DNA of 64,000 nucleotides from the NCBI GenBank assembly GCA_900548355.1, contig URKR01000002.1, forward strand, positions 62,001 to 126,000, in the 5' to 3' direction. The notes beneath the pieces were generated by a model. It was not told the DNA's origin and did not search any database. It worked only from the letters and a program-made list of their open reading frames with translations. The position numbers were made by a program, and so were the translations under genes. Positions 50,596 to 60,156 of the stretch are shown one piece after another (the first letter of the stretch is position 1; each line of letters opens with the position of its first letter). This DNA comes from an uncultured Oscillospiraceae bacterium. Its GTDB lineage: Bacteria; Bacillota; Clostridia; Oscillospirales; Ruminococcaceae.

Positions 50596-52263
50596 TTACC
50601 CCGGCAGCTTAAAGCTGTCCTTCAGCGTGACAATCCGGTTGTACACGCCGGGGTGGCGGCTGTCCGGCGTGAAGTAGCCGGTGCGCACAAACTGGAACCG
50701 CTCGCCGGGTTTCGCGTCGGCCAGGCTCTCTTCAAGCTTGGCGTTCGGCAGAACGGTCACGCTTTCAGGGTTCAGATAATCCTTGAAGTCGGCGCCGTCC
50801 GGGATGCCGTTCATGTTCGCTTCGGTGAACAGCTTGTCGTACAGCCGCACCTCGGCCTCCACGCAGTGCTCGCAGCTGACCCAGTGGATCGTGCCGCGCA
50901 CCTTGCGGCCGTCGGCCGGGTTGCCGCTGCGGGTTTCCAGGTCTGCCTCGGCGTGCACGGCCAGGATATTGCCGTCGGCGTCCTTGTCCACGCCGGTGCA
51001 GCGCACAAGGTACGCGCCCATCAGCCGCACCTCGCTGCCGATGGTCAGCCGCTTGAACTTCGGCGGCGGCACCTCAAAGAAGTCGCTGCGGTCAATCCAG
51101 ACCTCGCGGGTGAAGGCGACCTCGCGGGTGGAAGCGTCGTTCGCTTCGCGGTTGGGGTTGTTCGGCAGCGGGAAGGTCTCGGTCTTGTCGGCCGGGTAGT
51201 TATCAATAATCAGCTTGATCGGGTCAAGCACCGCAACCCGGCGCTGTGCCGAAAGCTCAAGCTCGGCGCGCAGCACGGCCTCCAGCTGACGCATATCGAC
51301 AAGGCTGTCCGCCTTCGAGATGCCGGCCCCGCGCACAAACTCAAAGATGCTCGTCGGGGTGTAGCCGCGGCGGCGCAGCCCGCACAGCGTCGGCATCCGC
51401 GGGTCGTCCCAGCCATCCACAATCCCGCGCTCGACCAGCTCGCGCAGGTAACGCTTGCTCATCACGGTGTTGGTTATGTTCAGGCGGGCAAACTCGCGCT
51501 GTTTGGGGAACTCCCCGCCGAACAGGTTCTGGATGACCCAGTCGTACAGCGGGCGGTGGTTCTCAAATTCCAAACTGCACAGGCTGTGGGTGATGCCCTC
51601 AATCGCATCCTGAATCGGGTGGGCGAAGTCATACAGCGGGTAGATGCACCATTTGTCGCCCTGGCGGTGATGGCTGACGTGCTTGATGCGGTAGATCGCC
51701 GGGTCGCGCATATTCATGTTCGGGCTGGCCAGGTCGATCTTGGCGCGCAGCGTCTTTTCGCCGTCGGCAAATTCGCCGGCCCGCATCCGGCGGAAAAGAT
51801 CGAGATTTTCTTCCACCGACCGGTCGCGGTAGGGCGAAGGCTGGCTCGGTTTGCCGGCGTCGTTGCCGCGGTAGGCCTGCATCTCCTCGCGGGTCAGGTC
51901 GTCAACATAGGCTTTGCCGTCCTGAATCAATTTCTCGGCGCATTCGTAGCATTTGTCAAAGTAATCGCTGCCGTAGAAAATGCCGCCGTCCGGGTGCGCG
52001 CCGAGCCATTCCAGGTCGCGCAGGATGCTCTGCACATACTCGTCGCCCTCCCGCGCGGGGTTGGTATCGTCAAACCGCAGGTTGAACTTGCCGCCGTAGG
52101 TCTTGGCGACCATATAGTTGATGTAGATTGCCTTGGCCGAGCCGATGTGCAGGTAGCCGTTCGGCTCCGGCGGGAACCGGGTATGAATCTGCTGCACCTT
52201 GCCTTCGGCCAGGTCGGCGTCGATAATCTCGGTAATGAAATTGGAAAACTTTTCGTCGGACAT
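50596..52263 (-). CDS. glnS: Glutaminyl-tRNA synthetase
   Basis: A 555-residue class I synthetase that charges tRNA-Gln directly. The HIGH motif appears as PPEPNGYLHIGSAKA near residue 35 and the KMSKS-type loop as VMSKRYL near residue 270, followed by the two anticodon-binding beta-barrels (about 340-555). Residue pattern and length fit GlnRS rather than GluRS. Many Clostridia instead use the GatCAB amidation route, so GlnRS may be an acquired gene. A consensus promoter lies about 30 bases upstream. Confidence 0.96.
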   Translation of the reverse strand: MSDEKFSNFITEIIDADLAEGKVQQIHTRFPPEPNGYLHIGSAKAIYINYMVAKTYGGKFNLRFDDTNPAREGDEYVQSILRDLEWLGAHPDGGIFYGSDYFDKCYECAEKLIQDGKAYVDDLTREEMQAYRGNDAGKPSQPSPYRDRSVEENLDLFRRMRAGEFADGEKTLRAKIDLASPNMNMRDPAIYRIKHVSHHRQGDKWCIYPLYDFAHPIQDAIEGITHSLCSLEFENHRPLYDWVIQNLFGGEFPKQREFARLNITNTVMSKRYLRELVERGIVDGWDDPRMPTLCGLRRRGYTPTSIFEFVRGAGISKADSLVDMRQLEAVLRAELELSAQRRVAVLDPIKLIIDNYPADKTETFPLPNNPNREANDASTREVAFTREVWIDRSDFFEVPPPKFKRLTIGSEVRLMGAYLVRCTGVDKDADGNILAVHAEADLETRSGNPADGRKVRGTIHWVSCEHCVEAEVRLYDKLFTEANMNGIPDGADFKDYLNPESVTVLPNAKLEESLADAKPGERFQFVRTGYFTPDSRHPGVYNRIVTLKDSFKLPG

Positions 52264-52295
52264 GATTCCACCCCAAATCAAAATTCTGTTTTCTT

Positions 52296-52324
52296 ATTGT
52301 ACAATACAATCCGTCCCGGCGCAA
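52296..52324 (-). promoter_or_regulatory. Promoter of glnS
   Basis: Minus-strand TTGCGC (52324-52319), a 17-bp spacer and TACAAT (52301-52296). No T-box is present in the roughly 30-base leader. Confidence 0.75.
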
Positions 52325-52338
52325 GGGGGCGCGTATTT

Positions 52339-53346
52339 TCAGCGGTAATCGATCGGCAGCGTCGGCAGGCCGTTCAGGCTGAGGTCTGCCAGGTTGCCGT
52401 CGCGGTACTCATAGTAGCCTTGCGCGGCAATCATCGCGGCGTTGTCGCCGCAGTATTTAAGCGCCGGCAGCAGCACTTTGGCGCCGAGCTTCTGCGCGCC
52501 GTCGTTGACCAGCTGGCGCAGCCGGCCGTTCGCCGCCACGCCGCCGGCCAGGCAGACGGTTTTGGCGCCGGTATCCGCCGCGGCCGAAAGCAGCTTTTTT
52601 GCAAGGATCTGGGCGATCCGCTCCTGAAAGCTCGCGGCCATATCGGCCACGCTGACCGCCTCGCCGCGCTGCTCGGCGTTGTGCACCTCGTTGATGACGG
52701 CGGTTTTCAGCCCCGAAAAGCTCACGTTGTACTTGCCCTCGACATGCGGCACCGGCAGCTTGTAGGCATGCGGGTCGCCGTCGCGCGCGGCCTGTGAGAC
52801 GCTCGGTCCGCCGGGGTAGGGCAGGCCCAGCGTGCGGGCCACCTTGTCAAACGCTTCACCGGCCGCATCGTCCACCGTGCGGCCCAGCACCCGGTAGCGG
52901 CACCAGTCCTGCACCTCGACAATATGGCTGTGCCCGCCGCTGGCAACCAGGCATAAAAACGGCGGTTCCAGATCCGGGTGGGTCAAATAGTTTGCCGCAA
53001 TATGTCCGCGCAGGTGGTGCACCGGCACCAGCGGCTTGCCGGCGCTGTAGGCCAGCCCCTTGGCAAAGTTCACCCCCACCAGCACCGCGCCGATCAGCCC
53101 CGGCGCAAAAGTCACGGCGACCGCGTCGATGTCCTGCATCGTCATGCCGGCGTCGGCCAGCGCTTTGTCAGCCACCATGCTGATCGATTCAGCGTGGCGG
53201 CGGCTCGCGATCTCGGGCACAACGCCGCCGTACAGCGCCTGCTCGGCCACGCTTGTCGCAATCACGTTCGAACGCACAATCCGCCCGTCCTCCACAACGG
53301 CGGCGGCCGTCTCGTCGCAGCTTGATTCAAATCCCAGTACAATCAT
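52339..53346 (-). CDS. tsaD: tRNA N6-adenosine threonylcarbamoyltransferase
   Basis: A 335-residue ASKHA-fold protein that transfers the threonylcarbamoyl group made by YwlC (31645-32664) onto A37 of tRNAs. Motifs are the start MIVLGFESSCDETAAAVVEDG, the metal-binding HHLRGHIAANY, SGGHSHIV and CLAGGVAANGRLR. Length is normal. It lies 15 bases after polA and probably shares its transcript. Confidence 0.97.
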   Translation of the reverse strand: MIVLGFESSCDETAAAVVEDGRIVRSNVIATSVAEQALYGGVVPEIASRRHAESISMVADKALADAGMTMQDIDAVAVTFAPGLIGAVLVGVNFAKGLAYSAGKPLVPVHHLRGHIAANYLTHPDLEPPFLCLVASGGHSHIVEVQDWCRYRVLGRTVDDAAGEAFDKVARTLGLPYPGGPSVSQAARDGDPHAYKLPVPHVEGKYNVSFSGLKTAVINEVHNAEQRGEAVSVADMAASFQERIAQILAKKLLSAAADTGAKTVCLAGGVAANGRLRQLVNDGAQKLGAKVLLPALKYCGDNAAMIAAQGYYEYRDGNLADLSLNGLPTLPIDYR

Positions 53347-53361
53347 TCAATTCCCCTCATC

Positions 53362-55890
53362 TCAATGCGCTTCCAGCCAGGTGCGCCCGGTGCCGACCTC
53401 GGCTGTCAGCGGCACGCTGTATTGCACGACCTGCTCCATCTCCTGTTTCAGGATTTGCCGCACCTGTGCAACCTCTTCATCCGGCGCTTCGACAATCAGT
53501 TCGTCGTGCACCTGCAAAAGCAGCCGGGCTTTGAGCCCTTCGGCCCGCAGCCGCTGCCACACATGCACCATCGCGAGCTTGATGATGTCGGCCGCCGTGC
53601 CCTGGATCGGGGTGTTGCGGGCCATCCGCTCGCCCGAAGCCCGCACCTGGAAGTTGGAGCTGGCCAGCTCTGGCAGCGGCCGGCGGCGGCCGAACAGCGT
53701 TTCAACATAGCCCTTCTCCTTTGCATGGGCGATGCAGTCCTGCATGTAGCCGTCCACTTTCGGGAAGGTATCCAGGTAGGTCTTTAAGAAGGCGTCGGCC
53801 TCCTTGACGCTGACGCCGAGGTCTTTGCTCAGCGAAAACGCCCCCTTGCCGTACATGATGCCGAAGTTGATCGCCTTGGCTGCACTGCGCAGCTCATGGG
53901 TGACGGCATCCTCCGGAAGGTGGTAGATTTTGGCGGCGGTCGAACGGTGGATGTCCGCGCCGGACAAAAAGGCCTGCCGCATCGCCTCGTCCCCGGTGAT
54001 GTGGGCCAGAATCCGCAGCTCGATCTGGGAATAGTCCGCATCGACAAGCGTCTGCCCCTCACCGGCCACAAAATACCCGCGCAGCCGGCTGCCAAGCTCG
54101 GTGCGGATCGGGATGTTCTGCAAATTCGGCTCGGTCGAGCTGATCCGCCCGGTGCGGGCCTCGGTCTGGATAAAGGTCGAGTGAATCCGCCCGTCCGGCC
54201 CAAGCGCCTTGAGCAGCCCGTCCACATAGGTCGAAAGCAGCTTCGAATAGGTGCGGTACTGCAAAATATCGTCAACCACCGGGCTGTAGGGCCGCAGGCT
54301 TTCAAGCGTCTCGGCATCGGTCGAATAGCCGCGCTTGGTCTTTTTGCGCGGCGGCAGGCCGAGCTTGTCAAACAGCGCTTCGCCAAGCTGCTGCGGGCTG
54401 TTGAGGTTGAAGGTATAGCCGACCGCGTCGTAAATGCGCGCGAGCAAGCCATCCAGCTCGGCGCGCAAAGATTCGCCAAACCGGCGGATGCCCGCGGCGT
54501 CCACCGCAAAGCCGATGCGCTCCATATCGGCCAACACCCGAGCCAGCGGGAGCTCCATCTCGGCCAGCAGCTTGTGCTGGCCCTGCTCGTCCAGCCGGGC
54601 GGCAAGCGCTTCGCACAGCGGTTCCAGCACGCCGGCGGCGGGGAAGGCTTCGCACCGGAAGCCGGCCGCCACGCCGTACTCGGCCGCCAGCGGGCTGAGC
54701 TCGTACCCGCTGGCCGAAGGATTCAAAAGATAAGCCGCGAGCTTGCCGTCAAACCGGATCGCCGCTCCGACGCCGCCGGCGTCGAGCGCGATGTGGTAGA
54801 GCGGTTTTGCGTCAAACGCCCATACTTCGGCTTCACTGTCCAGCAGCGCCGCCAGGGCGGCGGGGGACATCTCGCAGACCATCTGCCCCTGCACGGCGTA
54901 CCACGGGCCGCTTTCGCCCTTGGCCGCGCCCAGGGTTTGGGCCAGGTACACCCGGCCGTGCCAGGCGGGGGGCGCTTCGGCGGGGGTCACTTCGGGCAGC
55001 GGGGCGGTGGTCTCGGCGGCGGCCGGGGCACTTTCGTCCAGCCCCCAGCGTGCGGCCAGCTTGTGCATCTCAAGCGAGGCGAGCAGCGCGGCGGCCGCTG
55101 CCGGGTCGCCGGGGCCGCGGCGGTAGGCCTCGGGGTCAGATTCAATCGGCGCGTCCCGGCGGATCGTGCCCAGCATATGCGAAAGCTCGGCCTTGTCGCG
55201 GTTGGCCGCGAGCTTTTCGCGCTGCTTGGGCTTGATCGCCTTGTCATCGAGGTTTTCATACACCCCTTCCAGGCTGCCGAACTTTTGAACCAGCGCCAGC
55301 GCGGTCTTTTCTCCAATGCCCGGCACGCCGGGAATGTTATCCGAGGAATCGCCCATCAAACTCTTGACCTCGATGAGCTGGATCGGCTCAATACCGTATT
55401 TCTCGCGGATCGCAGCCGGGTCCATCGCGATGGTTTCGCGGTTGGTGGCCAGCAGTACGGTCGTGTGGTCGTCCACCAGCTGCAAGCTGTCCCGGTCGCC
55501 GGTCGCCAGCAGCGTCTGCCCGCCCTTCGCCTCGCAGGCGGCCGAAAGGGTTCCGAGGATATCGTCGGCTTCCCAGCCGGCTTTGCTGACTTGCACAAAG
55601 CCGAGGTCTGCCAGCAGCTCTTTCACTACCGGCATCTGCTGGGCCAGTTCCTCCGGCATACCGTGGCGGGTGGCCTTGTAGCCGTCGTAGGATTGGTGGC
55701 GGAAGGTCGGGGCGCGTTCGTCCCAGGCGATCGCGACGGCGTCGGGGCTGTGCGCCGCAAGCAGGTTGAGCAGAATGTTCTGAAAACCGAAGATCGCGTT
55801 GGTGTAGCGGCCGTCCTTGGTGGTCAGCACCTTGATGCCAAAAAACGCGCGGTTCAAAAGGCTGTTGCCGTCCAATACCAGCAATTTCAT
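53362..55890 (-). CDS. polA: DNA polymerase I
   Basis: An 842-residue repair and Okazaki-fragment polymerase. The 5'-3' exonuclease domain (about 1-290) starts MKLLVLDGNSLLNRAFFGIK and has WEADDILGTL and GDSSDNIPGVPGIG. The middle 3'-5' exonuclease-like domain (about 300-460) lacks the DxE metal site, so it is probably not proofreading, as in many Firmicutes. The polymerase domain has motif A DADYSQIELRILAHI, motif B RSAAKAINFGIMYG and motif C QVHDELIVE. The start at 55890 has GGAGGA; upstream in-frame sequence is non-coding. Confidence 0.97.
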   Translation of the reverse strand: MKLLVLDGNSLLNRAFFGIKVLTTKDGRYTNAIFGFQNILLNLLAAHSPDAVAIAWDERAPTFRHQSYDGYKATRHGMPEELAQQMPVVKELLADLGFVQVSKAGWEADDILGTLSAACEAKGGQTLLATGDRDSLQLVDDHTTVLLATNRETIAMDPAAIREKYGIEPIQLIEVKSLMGDSSDNIPGVPGIGEKTALALVQKFGSLEGVYENLDDKAIKPKQREKLAANRDKAELSHMLGTIRRDAPIESDPEAYRRGPGDPAAAAALLASLEMHKLAARWGLDESAPAAAETTAPLPEVTPAEAPPAWHGRVYLAQTLGAAKGESGPWYAVQGQMVCEMSPAALAALLDSEAEVWAFDAKPLYHIALDAGGVGAAIRFDGKLAAYLLNPSASGYELSPLAAEYGVAAGFRCEAFPAAGVLEPLCEALAARLDEQGQHKLLAEMELPLARVLADMERIGFAVDAAGIRRFGESLRAELDGLLARIYDAVGYTFNLNSPQQLGEALFDKLGLPPRKKTKRGYSTDAETLESLRPYSPVVDDILQYRTYSKLLSTYVDGLLKALGPDGRIHSTFIQTEARTGRISSTEPNLQNIPIRTELGSRLRGYFVAGEGQTLVDADYSQIELRILAHITGDEAMRQAFLSGADIHRSTAAKIYHLPEDAVTHELRSAAKAINFGIMYGKGAFSLSKDLGVSVKEADAFLKTYLDTFPKVDGYMQDCIAHAKEKGYVETLFGRRRPLPELASSNFQVRASGERMARNTPIQGTAADIIKLAMVHVWQRLRAEGLKARLLLQVHDELIVEAPDEEVAQVRQILKQEMEQVVQYSVPLTAEVGTGRTWLEAH

Positions 55891-55948
55891 TGTACAGGGG
55901 TCCTCCGTTGTAAAATTTGCGAAAATGCCACCGCAGGCCCACGCAAAA

Positions 55949-55977
55949 TTGCACAGCCGCGGTATGTGTGGTACAAT
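55949..55977 (+). promoter_or_regulatory. Promoter of dus
   Basis: TTGCAC at 55949-55954, a 17-bp spacer and TGG-extended TACAAT at 55972-55977. Confidence 0.78.
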
Positions 55978-56060
55978 GGGAAACGTGCAGCGCCGGCCTT
56001 GCCGCTGGGCGCTGCGGCTTGAAAGATTGTTAGTTATATAAAGGTAAATAGGGAAAGTAT

Positions 56061-57038
56061 ATGCAACTGCGAAATCTAACCGTCCCCGCCGGGGCGGCGT
56101 TTGCCCCAATGGCAGGTTTGAGTGACGCCGCCTGCCGCCGCCTGATGGCCGACCACGGCGCAGCCTGGACGGTCAGCGAGATGGCCAGCGCCAAGGCGAT
56201 CACCTTCGGCGACCACAAGAGCGTCGATCTGCTGCGCGACCGCGACCCCCACGGCGTATACGCCGTGCAGCTGTTCGGCAGCGAACCCGAGACGATCGGG
56301 CGGGCCGTCGAAATCCTGCTGGAAAAAGGGCTCCGGTTTGATATCCTGGATATAAACATGGGCTGCCCCGCGCCCAAGATCACCGGCGGCGGGGCGGGCA
56401 GCAAGCTGCTGCTGGACCCCGGGCGCTGCGGCGCGATTGTCAAAGCCGCGCGGGAAGCCCTCGGCGGGGAGCGGCCGCTGACCGTCAAGATGCGCATCGG
56501 CTGGGATGCCGACCACCTGACCGGCCCGGCCGTCGCCAAAGCCTGTGAGGAAAACGGGGCCGACCTGCTTGTTGTACACGGCCGCACGCGGGAACAGATG
56601 TACATCCCGCCGATTGACCCGGCCGCGATTGCCGAAATCAAGCGGGCTGTTTCGATCCCGGTCTTTGCCAACGGCGACGTCACTACGGCCGAAGGCGCGG
56701 TCGAATTGCTCACCGCCACCGGCTGCGACGGGGTCATGATCGGCCGCGGCGCGCTTGGCGATCCCTGGCTGTTTGAGCGGGTGAACGCCGCGCTCGCCGG
56801 CAAAACCCCGCCGCCTGTGCCGAGCCTTTCGCAGCGGATGGCTGCGCTGCGCCGCCAAATTTACGATATGTGCGAAGAAAAAGGGGAGTGGGCCGCGATG
56901 CCCCAGGCCCGCAGCCAGGCCATGCATTATATGAAGGGGCTGCGCGGGGCCGCCGCGCTGCGCCGCGCCTGCGCGACTCTTTCAAAGTTTGAAGATGTCG
57001 ATACCCTGATCGAAGCGGTCTGGCGTGCGAACGGCTAA
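56061..57038 (+). CDS. dus: tRNA-dihydrouridine synthase
   Basis: A 325-residue FMN enzyme that reduces uridines in the tRNA D-loop. Features are the early APMAGLSDAACRRL segment, the catalytic Cys102 in NMGCPAPK, RIGWDADHLT and the FMN-phosphate loop GCDGVMIGRGALGDPWLF. The C-terminal helical tRNA-binding domain is present. It resembles DusB of Firmicutes. Its TAA overlaps the stop of the convergent HD-domain gene by four bases. Confidence 0.95.
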   Translation: MQLRNLTVPAGAAFAPMAGLSDAACRRLMADHGAAWTVSEMASAKAITFGDHKSVDLLRDRDPHGVYAVQLFGSEPETIGRAVEILLEKGLRFDILDINMGCPAPKITGGGAGSKLLLDPGRCGAIVKAAREALGGERPLTVKMRIGWDADHLTGPAVAKACEENGADLLVVHGRTREQMYIPPIDPAAIAEIKRAVSIPVFANGDVTTAEGAVELLTATGCDGVMIGRGALGDPWLFERVNAALAGKTPPPVPSLSQRMAALRRQIYDMCEEKGEWAAMPQARSQAMHYMKGLRGAAALRRACATLSKFEDVDTLIEAVWRANG

Positions 57039-57643
57039 AACCGTCCGCGTGTCAGTTCATCAAGATTTTGGGTGTAACAGGGCAGCATATGCTCCAAAAA
57101 GAAATCCGCCTCGGGGCAGCGCATCTCTTCAATGGCATGGCGCTGCTGTTCGAGCGCGGCTGCAAACTCCCGGTTGCCGGCCTGACATTCCTCCATGCAC
57201 TTGATCAGCGCCGAAAGCCGATCCGCCGCCTTGAGCAGTTTGCGCTCGCCCTCGCTCAAGATAGCGCCGGTCAGATAGATTTCACCGGTTCCGGCCAGTT
57301 CATCGGGCAAAAGGCTCGCGATGGCCTTGGCGCTTTGGGCTTCCACCGCCTTGTAGGCGGTGCGCAGCGCGTCGTTTTTGTACTTGACCGGGGTCGGCAT
57401 ATCGCCGGTTAAAATCTCCGGCGCATCGTGGTAGAGCGCCGCGCAGGCAACCGTATCCGGCCGGATGCCCGCCCCGGTGCCGGTGCAGTGCCGGGCGATC
57501 AGGCAGAGCATATGGGCGATCAGGGCGGTATCCGCCGTATGTTCGCTCAAACTTTCCGGCCGGCCGTTGCGCATCAGGCTCCACCGGGTGATGTATTTCA
57601 TCCGCCCCAGCAGGGCGCTGAACGGGTAGGTTTCGGCTTCCAT
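57035..57643 (-). CDS. yfbR: HD-domain 5'-deoxynucleotidase (YfbR-like)
   Basis: A 202-residue HD-domain hydrolase. Arg20-Trp21, His35 (SEHTADTA), His72-Asp73 (YHDAPEILTGDMPTPVK) and a late Asp (KAADRLSAL) reproduce the E. coli YfbR active site, so it should dephosphorylate deoxynucleoside 5'-monophosphates and trim dNTP pools. AAAGGAG is seven bases before ATG 57643. It is convergent with dus and shares four bases of stop codons with it; no terminator lies between them. Confidence 0.9.
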   Translation of the reverse strand: MEAETYPFSALLGRMKYITRWSLMRNGRPESLSEHTADTALIAHMLCLIARHCTGTGAGIRPDTVACAALYHDAPEILTGDMPTPVKYKNDALRTAYKAVEAQSAKAIASLLPDELAGTGEIYLTGAILSEGERKLLKAADRLSALIKCMEECQAGNREFAAALEQQRHAIEEMRCPEADFFLEHMLPCYTQNLDELTRGRF

Positions 57644-57696
57644 GGCGGGCTCCTTTGCTTTGGGCACGGCGCAGCCGTGCAGGCTCATACAAATAC

Positions 57697-57726
57697 AGTA
57701 TACCACAATCCCCCCGCCAGGGAAAC
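57697..57726 (-). promoter_or_regulatory. Probable promoter of the HD-domain gene
   Basis: Minus-strand TGG-extended TATACT at 57702-57697. The -35 (GTTTCC, 57726-57721) is poor. Confidence 0.5.
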
Positions 57727-57753
57727 ACTTTGTTTAGTTCAAGGAGGCTCCCC

Positions 57754-60111
57754 ATGTCTTGTGCACTTCCCGCACATATGGCACGCACCGGTTATGGCCG
57801 GGTTTTTCTTTACTGCCTGGGGCTGGCGGCGGCTCTGTTTGCGCCGCACTGTATTGTGGATGCCCTCAATGGCGGGTTCTTTCACTATGCCGGCGATTTC
57901 AACGACCAGATGATCCCGTTTTACGCCTATGCCAACGCGTTTCTCAAGCAGGGCGGTTCCTTCAGCTGGGCGACCGATCTCGGCAGCGGGTTCATCAACG
58001 CCTACTCCTACTACTGTCTGGGTTCGCCGTTTTTCTGGCTCACGCTGCTGGTGCCCGCCCGCTGGATGCCGTTCACCATGGTGCCGATGCTCTGCCTGAA
58101 ATTTGCGGTCGCGGGCGGCGGGGCCTTCCTCTGGATGCGCCGCTGGACAAAGAAGGATGAGTGGGCGATCGTCGGCGCAGTGCTCTACGCCTTCTGCGGG
58201 TTCAACCTTTATAATATCTTCTTCTACTTCTTCCTCGACAGCGCCGCCCTCTTCCCGTATATGCTCGCCGCGCTGGACGAAGCGGTGCTCGACGGCAAAT
58301 ACGGCCGGTTCCCGCTGTGGGCTGCGCTCAATCTTTTGACCAACTACTTTTTCTTTGCCGGGCAGGCGGTCTTCCTGATCCTGTATTTCACCTGCCTCTG
58401 CGTCGGCCGGATTTACAAGCTGACCCCGCGGTTGTTCGGCCGCCTGGCGTTTGAGACGATCCTCGGCTGCGCGGCCGGATGCGCGCTGCTGATCCCGGCT
58501 GTCTTCTCGCTTTTGCAGAATCCGCGCACGATCGACCCCTTCGAGGGCTACGGCTACCTTGTCTACGGCAGCTCCCAGCAGGTGCCTGCCATTCTGGCCA
58601 GCGCTTTCCTGATGCCGGACGCGCCCTACCTGACCGACCTGTTCGACGGCGGCATCACCAAATGGACAAGCCTTTCGGCCTATCTGCCAGTTGTCGGCAT
58701 CACGGGCGGGCTGGTGTTCTGCCGTGTGCGCCGGCGGCACCCGTTTGCCGCGGTGCTCAAAATCTGCCTGGTCTGCGCGCTGGTGCCGGCGCTTAACAGC
58801 GCGTTCTACGCCCTCAATTCGAGCTATTACGCCCGCTGGTTCTATATGCCGCTGCTTTTGCTCTGTGCGGCCAGCTGCATGGTGCTCCAGCGCGAATCGC
58901 TGCGCCGCACCGAGTTCCGCCGCGCGCTGCGCATCGTAACGCTCTGCACGCTTGCCACCGCCGCCTTTGCGCTGGTACCCAACCGGGATGAGGAGGGCAA
59001 CTTCCTGCTCGGCGTGGTGGATAACCAGTGGCGTTTCTGGGCACTGTTTCTGGTCAGTGTCATCGGGCTGGGGGTGTTCTGGCTGCTGCTGCGCCGGGGG
59101 CGCAAGGCCCCGCAGCGGTTCGCCGGTATGCTGCTGGCCGGCGTCGTGGGCTTCAGCTTCTTTTATGGCAGCGTGCATATCTCAATCGCCAAATACGGCC
59201 AGTGGCAGCACGATCTTGAATACCCCCGGCGTACCTGGGGGGAGGTTTCGGAACTCAACGCCCTGCTGCCGGACGACGGCTTCTACCGCCTCGACGCCTA
59301 TGAATGTTACAACAACATGGGCATCTGGCTGGACCGCAGCTGCATCAACTGCTTCCATTCCACCGTGGCGCCGCATATCCTCGAATTTTATCCCACCGTC
59401 GGCGTCACGCGGGATGTGAACTCCAAGCCGGAACTCGACCTCTACGCGCTGCGCGGGCTGCTCAGCGTTCGCTATACCATCGTGCCGAAGGAGGAAGTTG
59501 ACAGCTTTGAGGAATCTGCAATGTCCTGCTGGAAACTGACCGATACAACCGAGCACTATGCCCTGTATGAAAACGAAGCCTTTGTGCCGATGGGCTTTAC
59601 CTATGAATATTACATCACAGAAGAAGAATTCGGCGCCATACCGGAAGATGACCGCGCCAATATCCTGATGAAAGCGATGCTGCTCACCGAAGAACAGATT
59701 GCCGCAGCGCCCGCGGCTCTGCAGCCGCTGCCGGAAGATACCCTTGATGCGCGCAGTTATGAGGACTACCTTGATGACTGTGCGGCCCGCCGCACAAACG
59801 CTGTCACCACTTTTACGGCCACGCGCACCGGCTTTACAGCCGAAGCAGATCTGGAAGAAGAAAACCTTGTCTTTTTCAGCGTCCCGTATGACGACGGATT
59901 TTCCGCCACAGTCAATGGGGAAGAGGCTGAAATTTGGAAGGTGGACAATGGCCTGATGGCCGTCCTTGCACCGGCTGGCTACAGCGAGATTGTCTTCACC
60001 TACCGTACGCCCGGTTTTGCCCCGGCCTGTGCGGTCACAGCGGCGGCCTGGGGAGTGTACGCAGTGTATGCCGTTGCACTGTGGCGCCGACGCCGTCTGA
60101 CCGCGCGCTGA
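57754..60111 (+). CDS. YfhO-family membrane protein
   Basis: A 785-residue polytopic membrane protein of the YfhO family (GT-C-like fold). About 12 to 14 helices fill residues 12-450, an extracytoplasmic domain follows (about 480-740), and one helix closes the C-terminus. The early loop FHYAGDFNDQMIPFYAYANAFLKQGG is a family hallmark. In Firmicutes YfhO is implicated in glycosylation of lipoteichoic acid or other surface polymers. The start at 57754 has AAGGAGG six bases upstream. Followed 45 bases later by tex. Confidence 0.9.
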   Translation: MSCALPAHMARTGYGRVFLYCLGLAAALFAPHCIVDALNGGFFHYAGDFNDQMIPFYAYANAFLKQGGSFSWATDLGSGFINAYSYYCLGSPFFWLTLLVPARWMPFTMVPMLCLKFAVAGGGAFLWMRRWTKKDEWAIVGAVLYAFCGFNLYNIFFYFFLDSAALFPYMLAALDEAVLDGKYGRFPLWAALNLLTNYFFFAGQAVFLILYFTCLCVGRIYKLTPRLFGRLAFETILGCAAGCALLIPAVFSLLQNPRTIDPFEGYGYLVYGSSQQVPAILASAFLMPDAPYLTDLFDGGITKWTSLSAYLPVVGITGGLVFCRVRRRHPFAAVLKICLVCALVPALNSAFYALNSSYYARWFYMPLLLLCAASCMVLQRESLRRTEFRRALRIVTLCTLATAAFALVPNRDEEGNFLLGVVDNQWRFWALFLVSVIGLGVFWLLLRRGRKAPQRFAGMLLAGVVGFSFFYGSVHISIAKYGQWQHDLEYPRRTWGEVSELNALLPDDGFYRLDAYECYNNMGIWLDRSCINCFHSTVAPHILEFYPTVGVTRDVNSKPELDLYALRGLLSVRYTIVPKEEVDSFEESAMSCWKLTDTTEHYALYENEAFVPMGFTYEYYITEEEFGAIPEDDRANILMKAMLLTEEQIAAAPAALQPLPEDTLDARSYEDYLDDCAARRTNAVTTFTATRTGFTAEADLEEENLVFFSVPYDDGFSATVNGEEAEIWKVDNGLMAVLAPAGYSEIVFTYRTPGFAPACAVTAAAWGVYAVYAVALWRRRRLTAR

Positions 60112-60156
60112 TATCCCTGCTTTTCTATATAATAAGGTAAACAATAAGGAGAAACC